Of a stretch of 14,250 nt of DNA, positions 1 to 5,367 are shown in pieces. Position numbers and translations under genes: made by a program. Under the pieces are notes generated by a model, which made no database searches, was not told the DNA's origin, and saw only the letters and a list, made by a program, of their open reading frames with translations. Each line of letters starts with the position of its first letter. Within the stretch, counting starts at the first letter, position 1. The DNA comes from Nitrospirota bacterium (GTDB lineage Bacteria; Nitrospirota; CAKKRA01; 9FT-COMBO-42-15): assembly GCA_016195585.1 (NCBI GenBank), contig JACPZJ010000024.1:1-14250 (forward strand), in the 5' to 3' direction.

Positions 1-600
1 GAGCGGCAGGATCAGATTTTTATACACCGGGCCGAGGATGGACTGGGGTATCATAGCAGACGGCCTGTCTGCAATATCAAAAACCACAGTACAGCATGAG
101 ACAACTGTATTTGGATCCATGCTAAAGGCAACAGCAATATCGCCAATGCTGTCTGCAATTACAAAGATGCTCACTATCAGGAGGAAGGAGAGTTTTATCT
201 TCATCAAAGGATAGCTTTTTGCTGTCTTATCTATTATATATATAATCAGCCACTGGCCGATGAGGAAAAAGACAACAGGCTTTAAGAACTCCATAGGCTT
301 TATAATTGCGGGCGCCACCTGCGTTACTCCGTATATGCACATGGCGCCTGTTATATCAGGGATATAGCTTCCGAGTGTAATATAAAATATCGGCCAGTTT
401 ATCATCCTTATACCGAGAAGCGCTACTGCGAGGATAAGCGCAAGATAGGCCTTCTTCTCAAGCATTGTCCTCCTCTCATTGGTCATGTCCCTCTTCCACC
501 TGCTGACAATTAAAAATGCAGAGACAAGGGTAACTGCACCAAGGACAATTGATATCACTGCAAAGAAGAGGAGTATAATTGTAAAGGCATTAATTATCAT
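1..600 (-). CDS. multi-spanning membrane protein of unknown function, C-terminus outside window
   Basis: The frame is open from an ATG at 598-600 to the window edge (200 codons visible, no stop). Hydrophobic segments fit transmembrane helices at about residues 5-33, 51-76, 105-124 and 134-158, so this is an inner-membrane protein. A basic, charged loop lies at about 34-50. Cysteines occur at 88 and as a pair at 169-170, near predicted helix ends, which could suit metal or redox chemistry, but this is inference. The start codon overlaps the stop of the upstream ABC ATPase gene by four bases (ATGA), so the two are probably translationally coupled and the protein probably works with the ABC transporter. 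I do not recognise the family. Confident as a gene, not as a function. Confidence 0.8.
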   Translation of the reverse strand, partial: MIINAFTIILLFFAVISIVLGAVTLVSAFLIVSRWKRDMTNERRTMLEKKAYLALILAVALLGIRMINWPIFYITLGSYIPDITGAMCIYGVTQVAPAIIKPMEFLKPVVFFLIGQWLIIYIIDKTAKSYPLMKIKLSFLLIVSIFVIADSIGDIAVAFSMDPNTVVSCCTVVFDIADRPSAMIPQSILGPVYKNLILPL

Positions 601-1307
601 ATCTTACCGCCATTATTATGCTCAATGCCGATTAATGCGCCATCCTTAAGGTTAATCTTGACATCAGCATAAGGATAGAAGGCATCGTCATGGGTGGATA
701 ACACAATAGTCATCCCCTTATTTTTCAAATCCACAAGTATAGAGATGAGGTTTTCAATTGCCTTTGCATCTATATTGGATGAAGGCTCATCCGCGATGAG
801 TATCTCAGGGTTATTCACAAGCGCCCGTGCAATGGACACCCTCTGCTGCTCTCCGCCGCTCATCTCCTCAGACGTATGATTTATCCTCTTTCCAAGGCCG
901 AGCATCTCAAGAAGCGCCACTGCCCGATCCTTCCTCTCTTTTTCTTTATAGACTATTGGGATCAATGGATAGGCCACATTCTCCCATGCAGAGAGCCTCG
1001 GAAGAAGATTAAAATCCTGAAATATAAAACCTATCTTATTTCTTCTGATGAGTGCAAGCGCCTCGTCAGAGAGGGCTGTAAGCTCCTCCTCATGCAAAAA
1101 GACATGGCCGCCTGTGGGCCTGTCAATGGCGCCGAGGATGCTTATAAGCGTTGTCTTGCCCGAGCCTGACGGCCCTGAGATGATTGTAATCTTCCTGCTG
1201 TTTATCTCAATACTTACATCCCTGAGCGCCCTTACCTCCTCAGGCCTTTCAGGGTTGTAGTATTTAGAGAGCCCTTCTGTTTTTAAAACAGTGTTATTTG
1301 TGTTCAT
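597..1307 (-). CDS. ABC transporter ATP-binding protein, LolD/MacB type
   Basis: This is the cytoplasmic ATPase subunit of an ABC transporter. From the ATG at 1305-1307 (236 aa) it shows Walker A GPSGSGKTT at residues 45-53, Q-loop Gln97, signature MSGGEQQ at about 149-155, Walker B ILIADE at 169-174 and switch His206. Length and motif spacing match the LolD/MacB/FtsE group that pairs with FtsX-fold permeases. The D-loop region reads DEPSSNID instead of the more common DEPTGNLD. An in-frame TTG at 1314-1316 could also start the protein; neither start has a convincing ribosome site, and I prefer the ATG. The permease gene lies upstream beyond a 93-base gap filled by a palindrome, and the next membrane-protein gene overlaps its stop. 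It most likely powers the 1401-2564 permease. The substrate is not evident. Confidence 0.93.
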   Translation of the reverse strand: MNTNNTVLKTEGLSKYYNPERPEEVRALRDVSIEINSRKITIISGPSGSGKTTLISILGAIDRPTGGHVFLHEEELTALSDEALALIRRNKIGFIFQDFNLLPRLSAWENVAYPLIPIVYKEKERKDRAVALLEMLGLGKRINHTSEEMSGGEQQRVSIARALVNNPEILIADEPSSNIDAKAIENLISILVDLKNKGMTIVLSTHDDAFYPYADVKINLKDGALIGIEHNNGGKI

Positions 1308-1330
1308 ATTTAACAACCAGAAACCAGACA

Positions 1331-1385
1331 GTAGGGGCGAGGCGATGCCTCGTCCATTTTGGACGACCCAACGGGTCGCCCCTAC
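1331..1385. repeat. cloverleaf-like palindromic element
   Basis: Outer arms GTAGGGGC (1331-1338) and GCCCCTAC (1378-1385) are perfect complements. They enclose three consecutive small hairpins: GAGGC-GAT-GCCTC (1339-1351), GTCC-ATTTT-GGAC (1352-1364) and GACCC-AAC-GGGTC (1365-1377), with no unpaired bases between them. The whole can fold as a four-way junction in single-stranded DNA or RNA. It sits in the gap between the ABC permease and ATPase genes. The structure is seen directly. That it is a mobile REP/MITE-like family is inference from its form. There is no T-tract after it on the minus strand, so it does not look like an intrinsic terminator. Confidence 0.85.
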
Positions 1386-1400
1386 ATTTTTACAAAGCCG

Positions 1401-2564
1401 TCACTTCATTGTTACTGCTGGAGAAGTTACTGCGCTCCTCCATGTTGAATACATGCTCCCCACCATTGTCAATACAAGGGCAAAGGCAAAGCTAAGAAAA
1501 AGGGGCAGAGGCATGTACCTTGCCGGCACTGGAAAGGCCGGCAGTATCCCTATCTCAGCAATAAAAAACTGTGCAATCAGAAATCCATTAAAGAGCTTTA
1601 TCCATATAAATGATATCAGAAGCGCCATAGGCGCTGCTGTAAGGCTGAGCAGCAGGTTTTCAATAAATACCACCTCTATTATCTCGCTGGTCTGCCAGCC
1701 GATGGCCTTGATAATCCCTATCTCACGCCTCCTCTCCCCCATCCCAAATCCTGATACAACCAGCAGCGCAGGTATGGCAATGGCAATGGCAACTGTATAG
1801 AGGGCAGTGAATATCCCCTCCTTCATGGTAAAGCCTTTATTGAAATACTGCCTGACAAGGTCCTTTGTCTGCACCCTGATAATCGGCTGTGTCTTATCAC
1901 CTTCATGGAGAGCGCTTAACACCTCTGCAATCCTCGCATTATAACCCGGCCTTGTATACACCAGCAGGTCTGACGCCTGCCCGGGCATCCTGAATATTTC
2001 TGCGGCATCATTAAAGGAGGCAAAGACAAGGTCTGCACTCCAGATGCTTGACTTGGAGGAAAATATACCCGATACCTTTAATATCCTTGATTTGTTTATA
2101 TCAAGGGTAAAGGAATGGCCAATATCAAGGTTGAGCGCCCTTGCAAGGCTTGCGCCAATAATAACCTCATTCTCTTCTTTGAAGATGCGCCCTTTTTCTA
2201 AAGACAGCGAAGGAGGAAGGGCATCAGTCGGCATCCCGGCAACTACTGTAAGATAATTGCCAATGAATGACCTTCCAATTACCCTCGGCACAACCTTCAG
2301 AATACCCTCTATCCCCTGCGCCTCTTTGATAAATGACAAAGGCACTGCCGAGTTTTTTCCATACTGATCATATGTAAGATATATATCTGCCCCTTCTTCT
2401 ACTGATAAAAGCGACTGGGACTTGACACCCTGAGATATGGCAATAGCCGTAATAAATGGAAGGAGTATTGCCACAAGGCATAAGACCACTACAATACTCC
2501 TCCCCTTATATCTGATTATATTTTCAGATGCAACCTTTAAAAAATTCAGATGCCGCTCAAGCAT
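1401..2564 (-). CDS. ABC transporter permease, MacB/FtsX type
   Basis: This is an inner-membrane permease of 387 aa with the classic MacB layout: one N-terminal membrane helix (about 22-44), a large extracytoplasmic domain (about 45-248), then three C-terminal helices (about 250-273, 297-325, 352-373) forming the FtsX fold. The cytoplasmic loop after the second helix has the family-typical motif ERRREIGIIKAIGW (277-290), which contacts the ATPase. The ATG at 2562-2564 follows an AGGA-type ribosome site that overlaps the stop of the preceding 115-aa gene, so translation is probably coupled. MacB-type transporters work as mechanotransmitters on periplasmic or envelope substrates rather than as simple channels. 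The nearby NosL-like gene suggests an envelope metal-related job, but this is inference from context only. Confidence 0.93.
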   Translation of the reverse strand: MLERHLNFLKVASENIIRYKGRSIVVVLCLVAILLPFITAIAISQGVKSQSLLSVEEGADIYLTYDQYGKNSAVPLSFIKEAQGIEGILKVVPRVIGRSFIGNYLTVVAGMPTDALPPSLSLEKGRIFKEENEVIIGASLARALNLDIGHSFTLDINKSRILKVSGIFSSKSSIWSADLVFASFNDAAEIFRMPGQASDLLVYTRPGYNARIAEVLSALHEGDKTQPIIRVQTKDLVRQYFNKGFTMKEGIFTALYTVAIAIAIPALLVVSGFGMGERRREIGIIKAIGWQTSEIIEVVFIENLLLSLTAAPMALLISFIWIKLFNGFLIAQFFIAEIGILPAFPVPARYMPLPLFLSFAFALVLTMVGSMYSTWRSAVTSPAVTMK

Positions 2565-2573
2565 AATGATTTC

Positions 2574-2921
2574 CTATTTTCTGACCAGTTTACTTCCATC
2601 AAGCCCAGCCCCTCCTCCCTTGTGGGGGAGGGAAGGGTGGGGGGATGCAATAGAGCCCGTATGATCAGGGCAGTAGCAATATCCACCCGGCACAGGCCAT
2701 TCAATACAGGAGCAGGAGCCCTCAATTCGCGTGTCATAATTAATATAGCACCATGCTGGTTTGGTCACTGCACCGAGACCAAGTCCGCCTGTTGCCTTCT
2801 GGAAGGAATGGATATAGCCCCTTTGCCCTGTTCTAAAGCCGTAGCTATCATATACAACTGCTGCTACTGCAAAAATAACAAGGCATATAACTAAGATTAT
2901 ATAAATAACATCTTTTTTCAA
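2574..2921 (-). CDS. small membrane-anchored cysteine-rich protein, unknown function
   Basis: This 115-aa protein has one N-terminal hydrophobic helix (about 5-25), probably an uncleaved anchor, and a short extracytoplasmic domain. That domain holds five cysteines: Cys58, then CSC (70-72) and CYC (82-84), spaced like a metal or redox site. The TTG start (2919-2921) follows an AGAGGGG ribosome site with good spacing, 22 bases after the NosL-like gene. Its TAG stop sits in the ribosome site of the permease gene. From about residue 92 the sequence turns into a low-complexity tail (SPHPSLPHKGGGAG) encoded by a palindromic G/C-skewed repeat, so the native C-terminus appears replaced or extended. 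I do not recognise the family. Position between the NosL-like and permease genes supports a role in the same system. Confidence 0.7.
   Translation of the reverse strand: MKKDVIYIILVICLVIFAVAAVVYDSYGFRTGQRGYIHSFQKATGGLGLGAVTKPAWCYINYDTRIEGSCSCIEWPVPGGYCYCPDHTGSIASPHPSLPHKGGGAGLDGSKLVRK
2609..2644. repeat. C-rich/G-rich imperfect palindrome inside the 3' end of the small-protein gene
   Basis: CCCCTCCTCCC (2609-2619) faces a G-rich arm (about 2628-2644) with a short loop, giving an imperfect hairpin. Composition and design match the element at 3483-3511. It lies within coding sequence and encodes the odd Pro/Gly-rich tail of the 115-aa protein. Probably a copy of a dispersed palindromic repeat family. 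The family assignment is inference. Confidence 0.65.
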
Positions 2922-2943
2922 GAGTAGCCCCTCTATTTACATG

Positions 2944-3453
2944 TTACATGCCATGGCCTTTATCTTTATCATGGCCGTGTTTCTTCATCTTCTTTCCTGC
3001 GAGGCTCTTTACTGCCTCTTCATAATTTAGCACGTTTCCGCCATGTTCTTTCTGAAATACCTCTGCTGCCTCCTTTGTTGAAAAGGCAACCATTGAATTA
3101 GGCATAAGCCCTTTTTCCAGCTTATCCTTTTTAGTTGTAATGTCCGCACCCTTTACATAGTATGCCGAATCCGCATTTACCATATCCTTTGTGTTGTAGT
3201 CTGTTGCCTTCACTGCCTTGACATCATCAGCAAGATTAACCCTCAGGAGCATACCGCAGTCAGGGCTGTCTGTAATCCTTGCGCTTCCATCTTTTAATTC
3301 TATCACAAAATTCCCTTTTCCGCCCTTCATAATGCCCATGCCGCATATCTCGCAATTCATATCTGCCTTAAGGCCCTGTTCTGTGGCATTAACTAAAGAA
3401 ATACTTAAAAAAATTAAAACAAAAAATGAAAATATTGTACTTATAAATCTCAT
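2944..3453 (-). CDS. NosL-like protein, probable periplasmic metal-binding protein
   Basis: This is a 169-aa exported protein. The ATG at 3451-3453 is preceded by AGGAGG at 3460-3465, so I chose it over an upstream in-frame GTG at 3480. Residues 1-23 form a Sec signal peptide with likely cleavage after VNA. The mature part has CEICGM (34-39), matching the CxxCGM-type motif of NosL, followed by NosL-like stretches including DYNTKDMVNADSAYYV and a C-terminal HGGNVLNYEEA. NosL binds Cu(I) and helps mature nitrous-oxide reductase. Here there is no nosZ, and the signal peptide lacks the lipobox cysteine usual in NosL lipoproteins. The last 16 residues are Lys/His/Met-rich (KKMKKHGHDKDKGHGM), plausible for metal binding. 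First gene of the accessory operon. Copper as ligand is inferred. Confidence 0.82.
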   Translation of the reverse strand: MRFISTIFSFFVLIFLSISLVNATEQGLKADMNCEICGMGIMKGGKGNFVIELKDGSARITDSPDCGMLLRVNLADDVKAVKATDYNTKDMVNADSAYYVKGADITTKKDKLEKGLMPNSMVAFSTKEAAEVFQKEHGGNVLNYEEAVKSLAGKKMKKHGHDKDKGHGM

Positions 3454-3482
3454 TTTAATCCTCCTGATTATAACCCCCACTC

Positions 3483-3511
3483 CTCCCTCCCCCTTACTAA
3501 GGGGGAGGGAG
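3483..3511. repeat. 14-bp near-perfect palindrome in the nosL-like leader
   Basis: CTCCCTCCCCCTTA-type arms at 3483-3496 and 3498-3511 pair perfectly over 14 bases around a single central base, with weaker C-rich and G-rich flanks out to about 3475-3521. On the minus strand it would form the first part of the leader mRNA of the NosL-like gene, upstream of its AGGAGG site. It has the same composition as the element at 2609-2644. No T-run follows it on the minus strand, so it is not an obvious terminator. Confidence 0.8.
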
Positions 3512-3527
3512 AGGGAGGAGGTATTAT

Positions 3528-3536
3528 ATTATAGCA
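3528..3536 (-). promoter_or_regulatory. probable extended -10 promoter of the nosL-like/ABC operon
   Basis: On the minus strand the sequence reads TGCTATAAT, a perfect extended -10 (TG-n-TATAAT). No good -35 box lies 16-18 bases upstream, as is allowed for extended -10 promoters. Transcription would begin near 3521, just before the palindrome, leaving a leader of about 68 bases before the ATG at 3453. The rest of the gap from 3537 to 3636 shows no further feature I can support. Confidence 0.5.
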
Positions 3537-3636
3537 ATGACAAATAAAGATTATTTTGCTTTTCCACTCGCAATTTCGGTAAATAAGGAGCTTAAGCACC
3601 CGTATCCTTCAATCCTTGAGCTATTTTCTAAATATA

Positions 3637-4065
3637 TCAGGACAAGATTGCAGGTGGTCTTTCTATAGACAGGTTAGTTATTTGAGATTGGATTAATAAA
3701 TTTTCTGGCATAAAAGAAGAAACAACAAGCTTATTATCCAGAACATATACACTGAGAATGCAGGGGTCAATATTTGATGTGGTCTGTGTAACTGGAATAT
3801 CATGACAGCTCGCTGGAACTATTTTGCACTCAAAAAGCTCAGATAGCTTCTTTTTCTTTTCCTCTTTTTTTGCATGATGCGGGCATGGGGGTAATTTTGA
3901 ATCTCTGTCATTCGCAGGTATAAGATTACAGAAGAGATTGCAATACGCTGCTGAACCATCATTCATCCCTGCATTAACATAGGCATAAACTACAGGAACA
4001 GACATATTCAGAGTAAATACTATTGCTACTAAAAGGGAGAGCAAAACCTTTTCTATTTTTTTCAT
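3637..4065 (-). CDS. secreted cysteine-rich protein of unknown function
   Basis: This is a 142-aa protein starting at the ATG 4063-4065, with an AGAGGTGAGG ribosome site just upstream. An in-frame GTG at 4071 is too close to that site. Residues 1-28 are a clear Sec signal peptide, with cleavage probably after VYA. The mature region has six cysteines (about 42, 46, 61, 80, 87, 102), an YCNLFC pair, a PPCPHH motif at 59-64, a run of Lys/Glu at 66-73 and a CHD triplet. This suggests disulfides or a metal site in the periplasm. The C-terminal 40 residues have no cysteines. It has its own consensus promoter, so it is a single-gene unit between the housekeeping operon and the nosL-like operon. I do not recognise the family. 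Confidence 0.72.
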   Translation of the reverse strand: MKKIEKVLLSLLVAIVFTLNMSVPVVYAYVNAGMNDGSAAYCNLFCNLIPANDRDSKLPPCPHHAKKEEKKKKLSELFECKIVPASCHDIPVTQTTSNIDPCILSVYVLDNKLVVSSFMPENLLIQSQITNLSIERPPAILS

Positions 4066-4088
4066 CCTCACCTCTAATACTTGAAAAT

Positions 4089-4118
4089 ATTATATAATCA
4101 GCGAGGACTTACTGTCAA
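4089..4118 (-). promoter_or_regulatory. consensus sigma70 promoter of the secreted cysteine-rich protein gene
   Basis: On the minus strand a perfect TTGACA (4118-4113) is followed, after an 18-base spacer, by a perfect TATAAT (4094-4089). Transcription would begin near 4082, giving a leader of only about 17 bases that is mostly the ribosome site of the ATG at 4065. This is the best promoter in the window and implies strong or activator-independent expression. It lies within the short gap after ihfB, in which I see no clear intrinsic terminator. Confidence 0.8.
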
Positions 4119-4148
4119 GATAAAAACCCTCTCCCTGTTCTTTCCTTT

Positions 4149-4439
4149 TTAGCTGGCATTCCCTTTGTCCACTATCTCCTTCAGCTCTTTGCCTGCCTTG
4201 AAGAATGGGACCCTCTTTGCCGGCACACTGACTGACACCCCTGTCTTCGGGTTTCTGCCGTCCCTCTGCCTTCTCTGTCTTATCCTGAAGCTCCCGAATC
4301 CCCTTATCTCTATTTTGTTGCCCTTTGCGAGAGACTCCTTGATGCTGTCAAATATGCTGTTGACAATAACCTCTGTCTGCCTCTTTGTTAACCCCTGAAT
4401 CTTTTCTGAAACCTTCTCTATTAATTCTGCCTTTGTCAT
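4149..4439 (-). CDS. ihfB: integration host factor / HU family DNA-binding protein, beta-like
   Basis: This is a 96-aa nucleoid DNA-bending protein. The N-terminus MTKAELIEKV and the arm region RGFGSF...GRNPKTG (about residues 46-66) with the conserved Pro of the DNA-intercalating beta-arm are diagnostic. The C-terminal VPFFKAGKEL is also typical. The start at 4437-4439 follows a GGGGAGGT ribosome site. It begins 31 bases after sppA and is the last gene of the housekeeping run. The IhfB-like N-terminus and the rpsA neighbourhood match the cmk-rpsA-ihfB order of enterobacteria, which favours IHF-beta over HU, although the two cannot be fully separated by eye. Confidence 0.9.
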   Translation of the reverse strand: MTKAELIEKVSEKIQGLTKRQTEVIVNSIFDSIKESLAKGNKIEIRGFGSFRIRQRRQRDGRNPKTGVSVSVPAKRVPFFKAGKELKEIVDKGNAS

Positions 4440-4470
4440 ATATTACCTCCCCAGGCTAAAAATTAATAAT

Positions 4471-5352
4471 TTAAAGTATATATCTATACTCTAAGCTTAT
4501 ATTACCCTTTCTCAACCCCTCGCCAATACCTCCAAAAAATTCCTCTTTAAGTAAATCCAGGAATGGGAACCCACTCTCCCTCTCAACTATAACAGGCTCC
4601 CCTTTTATACCAGCAAGCCTTGCTGTTATGTTAATAGCATCCTGAAGCGTACCCAGTTCATCAACCAGGCCAAGCTCCTTGGCCTGTCTGCCGGTATATA
4701 TCCTTCCATCAGCCAGCCCCTTCACTGTCTCGGGCTTCATCTTTCTCCCCTCTACCACCGCACTGACAAACTGGGCATATACATCGTCTATTATGCCCTG
4801 AAGCAGTTCCTTCTCCTCCTTTGTAAGCCCCCTGAATGGCGAGCCGATATCTTTATGCTTGCCGCTCTTTATTACCACCCCCTCTACGCCTATCTTCTTA
4901 AACAGCCCTTCTAAATTTGCGAATTCCATTATTACGCCGATGCTCCCTGTTAGTGTGCCGGGATTTGCCACAATCAAATCAGATGCACAGGCAACATAGT
5001 AACCGCCGGAGGCTGCAACAGTACCCATGGAGGTTACAATCTTTTTACCTTTTTTCTCTTTTATCCATCTAAGCTCTTCATAAATCTCCTGCGATGCCAC
5101 AACACCGCCGCCGGGGCTGTCTACCCTGAGGAGGATAGCCTTTACAGAGGGATTGTCTGCATATCTTCTTATCTCTTTTACTGCCTTTTTTGAATCAACT
5201 ATAACACCCTTTATATTTATAATTGCTATCTTTTCGCCGCCAATGCCGACCTTCTTGCCCATAATCATCGTAATCCCAAAGGAGGAAATGAATACAATTA
5301 CGATAAGGGATGCTAATATTATAAGGCCTATGACTAATGGTCTCTTTTTCAC
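4471..5352 (-). CDS. sppA: signal peptide peptidase SppA, short form
   Basis: This is a membrane-anchored serine protease that degrades cleaved signal peptides. An N-terminal helix (about 7-30) anchors a periplasmic S49 peptidase domain. The catalytic Ser is in AASGGYY (residue 115 from the GTG start) and the general-base Lys is 52 residues later in SGKHKDIGSP (Lys167), the same spacing as in the Bacillus enzyme. The VDSPGGG motif precedes it. Length (293 aa) matches the single-domain SppA, not the double-domain E. coli form. Two in-frame starts exist: TTG at 5356-5358, only two bases after GGAGG, and GTG at 5350-5352 with eight-base spacing, which I prefer. It begins 15 bases after rpsA ends. 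Confidence 0.93.
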   Translation of the reverse strand: MKKRPLVIGLIILASLIVIVFISSFGITMIMGKKVGIGGEKIAIINIKGVIVDSKKAVKEIRRYADNPSVKAILLRVDSPGGGVVASQEIYEELRWIKEKKGKKIVTSMGTVAASGGYYVACASDLIVANPGTLTGSIGVIMEFANLEGLFKKIGVEGVVIKSGKHKDIGSPFRGLTKEEKELLQGIIDDVYAQFVSAVVEGRKMKPETVKGLADGRIYTGRQAKELGLVDELGTLQDAINITARLAGIKGEPVIVERESGFPFLDLLKEEFFGGIGEGLRKGNISLEYRYIL

Positions 5353-5367
5353 CTTCAATCCCTCCTT

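Noticed and set aside
1291..1800. A 169-codon plus-strand frame across the permease 3' end and the cloverleaf element
   Set aside because: It is antisense to a clear FtsX-type permease, runs through the palindrome and shows no recognisable domain.
3537..3668. A 43-codon plus-strand reading frame beginning ATGACAAATAAAG in the gap between the nosL-like and secreted-protein genes
   Set aside because: No ribosome site, it overlaps the end of the opposite-strand gene, and I recognise no family. It could be a gene remnant, but the sequence alone does not support it.
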